A stretch of DNA of 38,403 nucleotides from Planctomyces sp. (GTDB lineage: Bacteria; Planctomycetota; Planctomycetia; Planctomycetales; Planctomycetaceae), in the NCBI GenBank assembly GCA_013822855.1, contig PNLE01000013.1, positions 1-38,403 on the forward strand, read 5' to 3'. Below the pieces are notes generated by a model. It was not told the DNA's origin. It made no database searches and worked only from the letters and a program-made list of their open reading frames with translations. Shown here piece by piece: positions 1-8,676 of this stretch. Position 1 is the stretch's first letter. Each line of letters begins with the position of its first letter. The translations under genes were made by a program, and so were the position numbers.

Positions 1-1
1 G

Positions 2-1162
2 GATGAGACCGCCGCCATCCTCTTCACCAGCGGCAGCACCGGCATCCCCAAAGGGGCGGTCTACACGCACCATATTTTCCTCAGCCAGGTCGATCTCCTC
101 GGGAAGGCTTTGAACATCCAGCCGGGGGAAGTCGATCTCTGCACCTTTCCGCTCTTTGCCCTCTACGCACCGGCGTTGGGGATGACGGCGGTCATCCCCC
201 GCATGAACTTCACGCGGCCCGCGCAGGTCGATCCCCGCGAGATCTGGAATCCCGTCGCGCAGTTCGGTGTCACCAACCTCTTCGGTTCGCCCGCCCTCAT
301 CCGGCGTCTGGCGATCGCTTCGAAGAGCGCGGGCCAGTCCTTCCCCACCCTCAAGCGCACCGTCTCCGCCGGTGCGCCGGTCAGCCCGCGCATTCTGGAA
401 ATGTTCCAGCCATTGCTGTCGCCCGGCGTACCCATCTTTACGCCTTACGGCGCCACGGAATCGCTCCCCGTCGCCATCACTTCCAGCTTGGAGATCCTCG
501 GCGAAACCCAGCAGAAGACTTCCCAAGGAGCCGGCATTTGTGTCGGCCGGGTGGTGGAGGGCATGCGGGCGGAAGTGATCCGCCTCACGGACAAGCCGAT
601 CGCCGCCTGGTCGCAGGATCTAGTCGTGTTGCCCGGCGTGATCGGCGAGATCGCCGTCTGCGGCCCGGTCGTCACCAAGAGCTACGACGCCCGCCCGGAG
701 CAAACCGCGCTCGCCAAGATCGTCGATCCCCACACCGGCGAAACCTGGCACCGCATGGGGGATGTCGGCTATTCCGACGAACAAGGCCGCTTGTGGTTCT
801 GCGGCCGCAAATCTCAGCGTGTGGAGCTTCCCGAAGTCGCGGGCGTTCCGCCGCAGATTCTCTTCGCTGACCAGTGCGAAGCCGTCTTCAATTCACATCC
901 GGAAGTCGCCCGCACCGCGCTGGTCGGCGCGAAGGTTCAAGGCCGCGTCGTCCCCGTCCTCTGCGTTGAACGCCTCCCCGGCGGCAAGCTCCCCTTCGCG
1001 GAACTCGAGGAGCAGCTGCGGTCGCTCGCCATCGGCACCCGCGTCACAGCCGCGATCGAACACTTCCTGGAACACCCCAGGTTCCCCGTCGACACCCGGC
1101 ACAACTCGAAGATCTTCCGCGAGCAACTCGCCCCCTGGGCTACGAAAAAACTCGCTCGCTAG
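2..1162 (+). CDS. OleC-like AMP-dependent acyl ligase (5' end missing)
   Basis: This is the C-terminal part of an ANL-superfamily adenylating enzyme. The reading frame is open from base 2, so the start lies outside the window. The visible protein opens with the phosphate-binding A3 motif (LFTSGSTGIPKG) and continues through YGATES and the GDVGYSDEQGRLWFCGR region that holds the conserved Asp of the C-terminal domain. The tail FPVDTRHNSKIFREQLAPWA closely resembles the end of OleC, which closes a beta-hydroxy acid to a beta-lactone in long-chain olefin biosynthesis. OleABCD-type loci are known in some planctomycetes. The family call is firm. The OleC assignment rests on the tail and the HPEVARTALVG segment. 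No oleA, oleB or oleD lies to the right; they could be upstream. A plain fatty-acyl-CoA ligase is the alternative. Confidence 0.8.
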   Translation, partial: DETAAILFTSGSTGIPKGAVYTHHIFLSQVDLLGKALNIQPGEVDLCTFPLFALYAPALGMTAVIPRMNFTRPAQVDPREIWNPVAQFGVTNLFGSPALIRRLAIASKSAGQSFPTLKRTVSAGAPVSPRILEMFQPLLSPGVPIFTPYGATESLPVAITSSLEILGETQQKTSQGAGICVGRVVEGMRAEVIRLTDKPIAAWSQDLVVLPGVIGEIAVCGPVVTKSYDARPEQTALAKIVDPHTGETWHRMGDVGYSDEQGRLWFCGRKSQRVELPEVAGVPPQILFADQCEAVFNSHPEVARTALVGAKVQGRVVPVLCVERLPGGKLPFAELEEQLRSLAIGTRVTAAIEHFLEHPRFPVDTRHNSKIFREQLAPWATKKLAR

Positions 1163-1175
1163 CTGACGAGTTGGC

Positions 1176-1925
1176 TCACTTTGTCCCCAAAGCCAGGCCC
1201 GTCACCGCCGAGAGATCATCCACGTACAAGGCTTCCCGGCTGCCGATCGGTTCGCCGTAGGCTCTGCCGATCGCCCAGCCCCAGTAGCGGGCCCGGTCGC
1301 GGATGTCGTCGATTGCCGTCGGAAAGGTGGGGGTTCGGCCGATCGTGAATTGGCTGGCATACGCGGCCACCGATTCCATCTTCGGCTCGATGGTCTCGCT
1401 GATGTCGACCACGAAGGCGGGCGTCGGCTGGATCTTCAGATGGATGCTCCAATAGTAGAAGATCCGCGGCGGATGGTACGGCTCGCCCGCCATCGTCGTC
1501 TTCGTCAATTTCGACCAGAACCGCGCTCCCTCGATGAGCTGCGTCGCCGCCACGTGATCGGGATGGGCGTCCTCCGGCCACGGCGCGAGGATCACCCGGG
1601 GCTTTGTCAGACGGAAAACTTCGGCGATCGCCCTGCGGTTGTCGAGAGTCGGTTCGAGCGAGCGGTTCGGCAGTCCCAGGTTGAAGCGGAAGTCGAGTTC
1701 GAGCAGTTTGGTCGCCGTTGCGGCTTCCGCTTGGCGCAATTCGCGCGAACCGAAGGGGGTCGGCTCGCCGGAGGTCAGGTCGAGCACCCCCACCCGCTGG
1801 CCCAGTCGATGCCACTTGAGCAGCGATCCCCCCACGCTGATCTCGGCATCGTCGGGATGCGGCGCGACGCACAACACATCCAGCGGCGGCAGATCCAGGG
1901 GAATGTCCTCGATGGTGGAGAGCAA
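1176..1925 (-). CDS. PIG-L family deacetylase, BshB1-like
   Basis: This is a zinc-dependent N-acetylglucosaminide deacetylase of the PIG-L/LmbE family, about 249 residues. The metal-binding APHPDDAE motif lies near residue 23, and the second histidine motif is AHPDHVAA. DLTSGEPTPFGSRELRQAEA and NLGLPNRSLEPTLDNR resemble BshB1, which deacetylates GlcNAc-malate in bacillithiol synthesis. No ATG precedes the first motif. I chose a TTG at 1925 because an AAGGTGA ribosome-binding site ends a few bases before it; the frame stays open to another TTG at 1940. The gene converges on the acyl ligase with a 13-base gap. bshA and bshC are not in the window, so bacillithiol synthesis is an inference from family resemblance. 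Confidence 0.8.
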   Translation of the reverse strand: MLSTIEDIPLDLPPLDVLCVAPHPDDAEISVGGSLLKWHRLGQRVGVLDLTSGEPTPFGSRELRQAEAATATKLLELDFRFNLGLPNRSLEPTLDNRRAIAEVFRLTKPRVILAPWPEDAHPDHVAATQLIEGARFWSKLTKTTMAGEPYHPPRIFYYWSIHLKIQPTPAFVVDISETIEPKMESVAAYASQFTIGRTPTFPTAIDDIRDRARYWGWAIGRAYGEPIGSREALYVDDLSAVTGLALGTK

Positions 1926-2280
1926 GAGATCACCTTCCAATGGGAACGGGGGAAACGATCTGGGACACCCTCCCTAATACCACCACCGCCACCCGGCCCG
2001 CCAGCCTGCAAGTGCGATGCGGGATCTCCGGTTCCAGAGAGTGTGAGTGGCACGAAGTGCCGGATGAGGGTCTTCCCGATTGACTAGGGCCCGCCGAACA
2101 ACATCCCCCGGCGGGCAATGCGGCGTGCGATGAAGACTTCCGTTGGTTGGTCGCCGGATACTGACAAACTCGCCCTCACCCCCACAAACCACCTGTGGCG
2201 GCTCTCCCAGAAGACTGGGCGAGGGAGCCCGGAAGGCTTTTCCCAACCAACAACCATCCACTCCCCACCCACAAAGAAGC
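1926..2280. repeat. intergenic region with several short palindromes (REP-like)
   Basis: No convincing gene lies here. Visible inverted repeats are GGCAC-GAA-GTGCC near 2050-2062, GCCCGCCG at 2089-2096 paired with CGGCGGGC at 2109-2116, and CTCTCCCAG paired with CTGGGCGAGGGAG around 2202-2226. The last follows AACTCGCCCTCACCCC (2167-2182), which recurs exactly at 20211-20226 in front of a similar hairpin. Such palindromes resemble dispersed REP elements. They also lie downstream of the RDD gene and upstream of the deacetylase gene, so they may influence transcript ends. Confidence 0.6.
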
Positions 2281-4272
2281 CTATACCATCGTCCCGTCCG
2301 CATCGGCATGCGGGCGCCGGGTTCGCACCACGACCGTGTCGGCCAGAAGGTCGCCCACGCGCTGCCATTTGTATTGCAGGGCGATAAGCATCACGCCGAC
2401 CACATAATTGAAGAACATGTCGATCATCATGGCGGCGTTCCGCAGGATCGAGCGGAAGAAGCCGCAGGGCCTGAGCGTTGTCCGCAAGGTCTCGATGCCG
2501 CAGACCAGCTTGCCGGGGGTCTTCCCCCAGGTTCCTTCCATCCAGCAGTAAAGCAGGAAAGTGGTCATCGCGTAAATGCAGGCGGCCAGACCCCAGAAGA
2601 GCCCCCGGATCAACCAGGCGGAAAGTCCCTGCCGGGCGAAATTGGGATCCTGGAACTCCGCGATGATCGCGGGCCAGTCGGCCTGGTAGAGAAAGTAGCC
2701 AGCGATCGCATAGGGAGGGGTGAAGATCAGGAACATGTCGATCATCTTGGCGATCCCCCGGCGGAGGATCGAAGCCATTTGGACGGTGGTATCCGCCAGT
2801 TCGACATGCGAGGTCCGGAAGAGGGCCATGAGCACCGTGGGGACGATGCCGATCACGAAGAGGATCGCGAAGCCGAAGATCATGTTCTGGCCGATTACCG
2901 CCACATACCAGGCGACCGCCGGCTGTGCCATCCAACCCGCCAGCACGATCGGCGACTGCAACTGGCCCGCGACGACCTTGTGCATCCGCAGGCCATGCGC
3001 GACATCGTTCGAGAGGAAGACATAGGTCTGGTCGTCCTCCCCCGGAATGACGGAAACCTCCCCATCAGCGGCCACATCCAAATCAGCCCGCGTGATCAAC
3101 CGCGGCTCGGGATTCCAGCCGGTTTTGGAGCGTTCGTAGATGGAGAAGTCGAGAGTGTCAGCGTCAAGTGTCACCAGCCTCACCATGGAACCCTGCGAAA
3201 ACAACCGGAAGGGTTCGAGTTCGCCGGGAGCCTCGATTCTCTCCCAATGAGTTTGCCATGCCAACTCGTCACCGACATTAGGTTCAGTCGAATTAGAGTC
3301 GAAAGGGAGTTCGGCACGAGGAAGTTCGTCCAAGCTTGTCGAGCGATAAAACGAACCTTTCGCTGAAGCAGCCACCAGCATCAGTCGATCATTCGTAGAC
3401 CCTACAATCAAAAATGTATAACCGGAAAAATGAGGTGTCGCCCAGTTGGCAGCTTCTTCCGTCGTCGTGACGGCGGAGGAAGGTGAAACCTCGGCGGAGG
3501 GGTCGATTCCAGGCTGTGTCCTCTTGTCAGCTGTCTCATCGGTACCAGGAAGAGGATCCGAGCTGGTGGGTTCAGGAACCGCGTCGACCGGCGGTGCCGC
3601 AAAGATCGGACTATCGCTTGGCGAGGCGCCTTCAAGAAACGAAATGTAAAACAGCGGAAAACTTTCTTCGCCTCTCTTGAAGGCGTGCAACGACTCGACC
3701 GCCACCGGCTGCGAGCGCGCCAGCGCGGTCTTTTCCTGCGCCGGGAGTAAGCCGAGAGCTTGCAGATCGAAGGGCAACACCCGTTCGGCTTTGATGCCGC
3801 CTTCCGCTGTGGTGGCCGAATACAGGGCATCATTCGTGATGAGAAACGCCGTCTCGTCATTGGCCACGACGGCGAGCGGAGCCGCATCCGCCAGGGGGTT
3901 CGCTATCCCGCCGTTGGCTTCCATAGGGAGTTTGACGGGTGAGCCGTCCTTCAGCGAGAAGGCGACGAGCGAGCCGCGTTCGCTGGCACCGCCCACGCCG
4001 CCGACGTACTGGTCTTTCGTGGCGACAACGATCTTGTCACCCCATTTGGCCGACATCGAGGGCAGAAAGCTGCGGGCCAGGATGAAGCCTTGCTGCATCT
4101 GGCCTTGCATGCGGAACTGTTCGTAGACCTGGAACCCGATCGGCCCCAAGATCGTCACGACCGCGAATGCGATCATCAGGCCGATGTGGATGCTCCGCCC
4201 CTGCTCCGACTTGTAGCCCAGGGGAGGCGGTGCCACAAAGCGTTCATCATCCAGGGGAGTGGGTCGGGACAT
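2281..4272 (-). CDS. RDD-domain membrane protein with large extracytoplasmic region
   Basis: The protein has about 663 residues. A short cytoplasmic head (SRPTPLDDERFVAPPPLGYKS) is followed by a membrane helix near residues 28-50, a soluble region of about 400 residues with a Pro/Ser/Glu-rich stretch, a second helix near 452-485, and a C-terminal RDD domain. RDD hallmarks are RRGIAKMIDMF, GTWGKTPGKLVCGI, a second RNAAMMIDMF and QRVGDLLADTVV. The soluble part has repeated beta-like segments (GDKIVVATKDQYVGG, HFSGYTFLIVGSTNDRL) that could form a propeller, though I cannot prove that. The start at 4272 is preceded by AGGA; an ATG at 4281 is also possible. It diverges from ubiD. RDD proteins are mostly uncharacterised, and transport or sensing is speculative. 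Confidence 0.75.
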   Translation of the reverse strand: MSRPTPLDDERFVAPPPLGYKSEQGRSIHIGLMIAFAVVTILGPIGFQVYEQFRMQGQMQQGFILARSFLPSMSAKWGDKIVVATKDQYVGGVGGASERGSLVAFSLKDGSPVKLPMEANGGIANPLADAAPLAVVANDETAFLITNDALYSATTAEGGIKAERVLPFDLQALGLLPAQEKTALARSQPVAVESLHAFKRGEESFPLFYISFLEGASPSDSPIFAAPPVDAVPEPTSSDPLPGTDETADKRTQPGIDPSAEVSPSSAVTTTEEAANWATPHFSGYTFLIVGSTNDRLMLVAASAKGSFYRSTSLDELPRAELPFDSNSTEPNVGDELAWQTHWERIEAPGELEPFRLFSQGSMVRLVTLDADTLDFSIYERSKTGWNPEPRLITRADLDVAADGEVSVIPGEDDQTYVFLSNDVAHGLRMHKVVAGQLQSPIVLAGWMAQPAVAWYVAVIGQNMIFGFAILFVIGIVPTVLMALFRTSHVELADTTVQMASILRRGIAKMIDMFLIFTPPYAIAGYFLYQADWPAIIAEFQDPNFARQGLSAWLIRGLFWGLAACIYAMTTFLLYCWMEGTWGKTPGKLVCGIETLRTTLRPCGFFRSILRNAAMMIDMFFNYVVGVMLIALQYKWQRVGDLLADTVVVRTRRPHADADGTMV

Positions 4273-4281
4273 ACTGGCCAT

Positions 4282-4424
4282 TTCCTGAATAAGGGCATCG
4301 ATCGTCCCAGCAGAATGCAGCCCGGCGCAGGCCGCTTCAAGGGGATGCACTACAATCCGTCAATCCAAAACCAAATCCGTCTCACCAGAGCACTTTCCCA
4401 CCAAAGCACTTTCGACGGGATGAC
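4282..4424. promoter_or_regulatory. divergent intergenic region between RDD gene and ubiD
   Basis: This region of about 140 bases must hold the promoters of two divergent genes. It contains two direct copies of AGCACTTTC about 15 bases apart, just upstream of the ubiD start. I could not identify convincing -35/-10 boxes. The direct repeat may be an operator or chance. Confidence 0.3.
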
Positions 4425-6254
4425 ATGGGCTATTCGAGTTTGCAGGCGTGTGTGCGGGAGCTGGAAACGCGGGGAATGCTCCGGCGGATCAATGAGGAAA
4501 TCGATCCGTCCCTCGAAATGGCCGAGATTCAGAGGCGGGTTTATCTGGCCCAGGGGCCGGCGCTCCTCTTCGCGCGGCCGAAGGGTTGCCGGTTTCCCAT
4601 GGTCTCCAACCTGTTCGGCACCCTGGAGCGCACGCGGTTCCTCTTCCGTCGGGAATTGGAAGCCGTGCGGCATCTGGTCGAACTCAAGATCGACCCGAAC
4701 CAGTTGGCCCGGCGGCCCTGGCGATACTGGGATGTGCCGTTCTCCGTCTGGAAGATGTGGGTGCGGCGGGTGAACTCCGGCCCGGTGACGGCTTGTGAAA
4801 CGACGATCAGCCAGTTGCCGCAGCTCAAGAGCTGGCCGATGGATGGCGGTGGGTTCGTCACGCTGCCGCAGGTTTACAGCGAAGATCCCCACCAGCCGGG
4901 CTTCGGCAAGTCGAACCTGGGGATGTATCGCGTCCAGCTGACCGGGAACGATTATGTTCCGGACCGCGAGATCGGCCTGCACTATCAGATCCATCGCAGC
5001 ATCGGGGTGCATCACGCCCATGCCGTCGCGCGGGGCGAGCGACTGAAGGTGAACATCTTTGTTGGCGGGCCACCGGCGATGACGCTCGCCGCCGTCATGC
5101 CCTTGCCGGAGGGATTGTCGGAACTTCTCTTCGGGGCGGCGCTCGGCGGGCGGCCCATCCGCATGGTCACGCGGAAGGGGGAACTTCCCTATTGGGCCGA
5201 CGCCGATTTTGTGATCACCGGTTCCATCGATCCCCAACAAACGAAGACCGAGGGGCCGTTCGGCGACCATCTGGGGTACTACAGCCTGCCGCACCAATTC
5301 CCGGTGATGCAGGTCGAGAAGGTTTATCATCGCAAGGATGCGATCTGGCCCTTCACGGTGGTGGGTCGCCCGCCGCAGGAGGACACGTCGTTCGGCGAGA
5401 TCATCCACGAGATCACGGGGCCGATCATCCCCACGGTGATTCCCGGAGTGAAAGCGGTTCATGCGGTCGATGCGGCGGGGGTGCATCCACTGCTGCTGGC
5501 GATTGGCAGCGAGCGGTATGTGCCGTATGCGACGAAGCGCAAGCCGCAGGAACTGCTGACGCAGGCGAACGCGATTCTGGGGCAGGGGCAGCTGTCGCTG
5601 GCGAAGTATCTGTTCGTCACAGCGCACGAGGATGAACCCTCGCTCGACATCCACGATATCGAGGCCTACTTCCAGCATGTGCTGCGGCGGGTCGACTGGA
5701 CACGGGATCTGCACTTCCAGACACGGACGACGATGGACACGCTCGACTACTCGGGGAGCGGGTTCAACGAGGGGTCGAAGGTCGTGGTGGCGGCCGCCGG
5801 GCCGGTGCGGAGGGAACTTCCGACTAGTCTGCCCAGCGAGTTGTCGTTGCCGGGAGGCTTTAAGAATCCGCGGCTGTGTCTGCCAGGAGTGCTGGTGATC
5901 GAGGGGCCGAAGTTCAGTGCAGAAGGGCATGACATCCGCCGGTTCTGCGAGTCGTACAGCAGTGAGTCGGCGATCAACAACTTTCCGTTGGTGCTGCTGG
6001 TCGACGACAGCGAGTTCGCGGCCCGCACGCTCAACAACTGGCTGTGGGTCACCTTCACGCGGTCGAACCCGGCGGTCGATATCGACGGCATTGGCGCTTT
6101 CACGGAGGCCAAGCATTGGGGTTGCCGGGGGAGCCTGGTGATCGACGCGCGGATCAAGCCGCACCATGCACCGCCGCTGGTCGAGGATCCGAAGGTCTCG
6201 GCGAAGATCGACGATCTGGCGGCGAAAGGTAGGTCGCTGGCAGGATTGTGGTAG
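4425..6254 (+). CDS. UbiD family (prenylated-FMN) decarboxylase
   Basis: This protein of about 609 residues belongs to the UbiD family, which decarboxylates aromatic or unsaturated acids using prenylated FMN made by UbiX. The cofactor and substrate region shows GMYRVQLTGNDYV with Arg near residue 169, then HYQIHRSIGVHHAHA. The acid pair of the active site is visible in EGPFGDHLGYYS, at about E276 and D281. The length exceeds the roughly 490 residues of E. coli UbiD and fits the longer homologues often annotated as menaquinone (futalosine route) decarboxylases, but the substrate cannot be read from sequence. No ubiX or men/mqn gene is nearby. It is followed, 71 bases later, by the HEAT-repeat gene on the same strand. 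Confidence 0.88.
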   Translation: MGYSSLQACVRELETRGMLRRINEEIDPSLEMAEIQRRVYLAQGPALLFARPKGCRFPMVSNLFGTLERTRFLFRRELEAVRHLVELKIDPNQLARRPWRYWDVPFSVWKMWVRRVNSGPVTACETTISQLPQLKSWPMDGGGFVTLPQVYSEDPHQPGFGKSNLGMYRVQLTGNDYVPDREIGLHYQIHRSIGVHHAHAVARGERLKVNIFVGGPPAMTLAAVMPLPEGLSELLFGAALGGRPIRMVTRKGELPYWADADFVITGSIDPQQTKTEGPFGDHLGYYSLPHQFPVMQVEKVYHRKDAIWPFTVVGRPPQEDTSFGEIIHEITGPIIPTVIPGVKAVHAVDAAGVHPLLLAIGSERYVPYATKRKPQELLTQANAILGQGQLSLAKYLFVTAHEDEPSLDIHDIEAYFQHVLRRVDWTRDLHFQTRTTMDTLDYSGSGFNEGSKVVVAAAGPVRRELPTSLPSELSLPGGFKNPRLCLPGVLVIEGPKFSAEGHDIRRFCESYSSESAINNFPLVLLVDDSEFAARTLNNWLWVTFTRSNPAVDIDGIGAFTEAKHWGCRGSLVIDARIKPHHAPPLVEDPKVSAKIDDLAAKGRSLAGLW

Positions 6255-6325
6255 TCTCGAAGGGGATCGTCCTTCGTCACTCCTTTACCGCCGGTTCCGC
6301 CGCGCAGCCCAATGGGTCGCCGTTC

Positions 6326-7720
6326 ATGGACAGGTCATGTCGGATCTTGAAGTCTCCAAGAGCGAGCGGGAGTGCGCGAGGCATCTCCCGTGCGTGGATG
6401 TTGTGGGCCGGAATCGTGGTCAGCGGGATGCTGCCCTCCAGCGACATGGCCGAAGCCTGCGAAGAGGATCACCAGTCCGATACCGCCCGCACGATCACTT
6501 CAGTACAAGACCAGGTGGATGCGGCACTGGCGACACTCGATTATCAGCAGCGGCCCGATCCAGAGGTATTGGCAGGGCTGATTCATCTGGTCGAGAGCGG
6601 GGAGGCCGAGAGCCATGTCCGTCGGCGGGCCGCTCTGACATTGGGCCGGTTGGGATCGTTGGCCCCCGAGGGAGTCGCTCCCCTGCGCAGCCTGCTGGCG
6701 AAATCTCGCGCGGGTGCCGAGCCACCGGAGACCGCCTTGTGGGTCTTGCCCGCGCTGGGGCTGTATGGCGCGGCTGCCCATGGGGCGGGCGGGGATCTGG
6801 CGGCGATCGCCCGGGATGCCACGCTCAGCCAGGAACTACGGATCAGTGCGGTGGCGGCCCTGGTGCAGATGGGGCCGACGCGGGCCGGGTTGGCCACGAT
6901 CGGGGCGTTGATCTCGGACCATCGGCTGGACTTCGAACTTCGCGCGGCCAGCATGGAGGGAGTTGTCGCGTGGCGTCAGGAGGCGGCCATGCTGCTTCCC
7001 CAGGTGCTCCGTTGGCTCGATGACCCCGACCCCGGCTTGCGGGGATTGGCGGCCAGTGCCCTGGGCAGTTTTGGTGCTCTCGGAGCACCGGCGGAAGAGC
7101 GACTGGCGGATCTCTTTCTGGGAGACGAATCGCCCCTCGTGCGGGAGACCGCGGCCCAGGCCTTGATGGAGATCCTCGCGATACCATCCCCCTGGATGAT
7201 GGAGGTCTACGACGAGACCGTCCGTGAAATCAACCGGCTTCCGCCAGGGGCGGAGGAGGTGCCACGACTGAAGGTGCGACGAGTGGAAATGCTGCGGCTG
7301 GTGGGTCGATCCCGTGCGCTGGCCGAGTTGCCAGCGGCAGATCCCCTGCGGATCGCGTGGCAAAAGCGATTGGAGGAGGCACTGAATGGAGAGCGTTCAC
7401 CGGAGGATCTTTCCGTGATGTTGACCGCGATGGAGGTGCTGTTGCAGTGGAAGTCGCCCTCTCCCGACGACCTCTGGCGGGCGTCGATCCGGCGGGGACT
7501 CTTCAGCCCCTCGGCGGAGGAACGGCGGGCTATGGTGCGGCTTTTCCAGAAGTATCCCTTCGACAACCGGCACCAAGCCTGGCTGGAATCGCTGCTCCCC
7601 TCCCATCAGGGAGGACCCAGCACGGATCGTTCAATGAAGGATCCTCTGTCGAACGCTCAGAGGCAGGCGGTTCAAGCGGCTTTGCGCACCTTCCCCCCGG
7701 CGGGGCAGGCCGCACCATGA
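6326..7720 (+). CDS. HEAT-repeat protein with N-terminal signal or anchor
   Basis: The product has about 464 residues. A basic head and hydrophobic segment (AWMLWAGIVVSGMLPSS) suggest export or anchoring. Repeated helical units rich in Ala, Leu and Arg follow, for example RRRAALTLGRLG, LRISAVAALVQMG, LRGLAASALGSFG and VRETAAQALMEIL. These are typical HEAT/PBS-lyase-type repeats and occupy roughly residues 80-300. The C-terminal third is helical but unrecognised. I chose the ATG at 6326; the frame is open from a GTG at 6248 that directly follows the ubiD end, and no strong ribosome-binding site decides between them. Its stop codon overlaps the next start (ATGA). HEAT scaffolds bind proteins, and no enzymatic role is implied. 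Confidence 0.7.
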   Translation: MDRSCRILKSPRASGSARGISRAWMLWAGIVVSGMLPSSDMAEACEEDHQSDTARTITSVQDQVDAALATLDYQQRPDPEVLAGLIHLVESGEAESHVRRRAALTLGRLGSLAPEGVAPLRSLLAKSRAGAEPPETALWVLPALGLYGAAAHGAGGDLAAIARDATLSQELRISAVAALVQMGPTRAGLATIGALISDHRLDFELRAASMEGVVAWRQEAAMLLPQVLRWLDDPDPGLRGLAASALGSFGALGAPAEERLADLFLGDESPLVRETAAQALMEILAIPSPWMMEVYDETVREINRLPPGAEEVPRLKVRRVEMLRLVGRSRALAELPAADPLRIAWQKRLEEALNGERSPEDLSVMLTAMEVLLQWKSPSPDDLWRASIRRGLFSPSAEERRAMVRLFQKYPFDNRHQAWLESLLPSHQGGPSTDRSMKDPLSNAQRQAVQAALRTFPPAGQAAP

Positions 7721-8676
7721 ACGTCTCGCGCGGCATGACACCGGAATCCTCGGCCATCACGGCGGCAATGCTCTTTCCGGAAGACCCCGACTCGCGGAAC
7801 GAAGCCCTCGCGGCGGGAGAACGAGCCGTCTGGCTGGCGGCCCACACGGCGGACGAAATCTCCGACGAAACGATCCAGGGGGCGGCGTTGGTGATCCGGG
7901 GGGAAGACGGCGTGCTGCTCGTCTGGCCGCCGCGGACCGCACCTTCGCTGGAGAGAAGGATTGAAGACGATATTCAAGCGGTGTTGCTGGCCGCCATCCA
8001 GGAGGTACTGCGGATCGCGGTTGAGGAGGCTTTACACGAGCCCGTGGCCTATGCCCAGGCACTGAGCGACGAGCAGGATCTGCAGCGGTATGCCTCCCTC
8101 CAGCGAATCGGCTTTGAGCATGCCGGACGGATCGTTTTTCTGGGGAAGGATCTGGCGGGGGCGGAGCCAGCAACATTCCGGACGCCGAACTCAAGTGATG
8201 GGGAGTGGCGGACGGTCTCGTTCGATGAACTTGGCGACCCGGCGCTGTTCGAGCGGCTGCTGGACGAGACGCTGGTGGGAAGCCTCGACCTCCCCTGCCT
8301 GGAGGGGCTGCGAAGTGGTGCACAAATGCTTGCCGGGCAGCGCGGCTCGCCGCGTTTCAGCAGCCAGCTGACGCGGGTTGCCTTTGTGAAGAATCGACCA
8401 GTGGCTGTGGGAATGCTGTGTGAAGATTCCGACCGCGCGACCGTGGAGGTGGCCTACCTGGGCGTGGTCGCCGGAGAACGGGGACACAAATACGGCGGGC
8501 GACTGCTGAATGAGCTGGAGCAACGGGCCACCGCGCGCGGGCAGCGGTGGATGATCCTCGCCGTCGACATCACAAACCATTTCGCGATAGACGTTTACAA
8601 CGACGCCCAGTACGTGGCGCTGTTCGCCAGGGAAGTTTTCCTCTGGCGGCCCACCGGTTCCCCACCCAGTAATTGA
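7717..8676 (+). CDS. GNAT family N-acetyltransferase-like protein
   Basis: The protein has about 319 residues. The last 120 residues have a GNAT fold signature: a beta strand VEVAYLGVVAGERGHKYGGRLLNELEQRA, where VAGERGHKYGGRLL is the acetyl-CoA pyrophosphate-binding loop, then WMILAVDITNHFAIDVYNDAQY. The first half (ERAVWLAAHTADE, GAALVIRGEDGVLLVWPPR, QRIGFEHAGRIVFLGKDL) may be a degenerate second GNAT-like unit. The ATG overlaps the upstream HEAT gene stop in an ATGA arrangement, which suggests translational coupling. The substrate is unknown. The gene is followed by a 536-base gap before dnaA. Confidence 0.75.
   Translation: MNVSRGMTPESSAITAAMLFPEDPDSRNEALAAGERAVWLAAHTADEISDETIQGAALVIRGEDGVLLVWPPRTAPSLERRIEDDIQAVLLAAIQEVLRIAVEEALHEPVAYAQALSDEQDLQRYASLQRIGFEHAGRIVFLGKDLAGAEPATFRTPNSSDGEWRTVSFDELGDPALFERLLDETLVGSLDLPCLEGLRSGAQMLAGQRGSPRFSSQLTRVAFVKNRPVAVGMLCEDSDRATVEVAYLGVVAGERGHKYGGRLLNELEQRATARGQRWMILAVDITNHFAIDVYNDAQYVALFAREVFLWRPTGSPPSN

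Noticed and set aside
2143-3366. 407-residue open frame on the plus strand
   Set aside because: Antisense to the RDD gene; it shows no domain and is rich in Asp/His/Arg/Pro as expected for a shadow frame.
4350-6167. 605-residue open frame on the minus strand
   Set aside because: It lies antisense to ubiD. The ubiD frame has full family motifs, and the antisense translation has the Arg/His/Pro-rich composition typical of GC-rich shadows.
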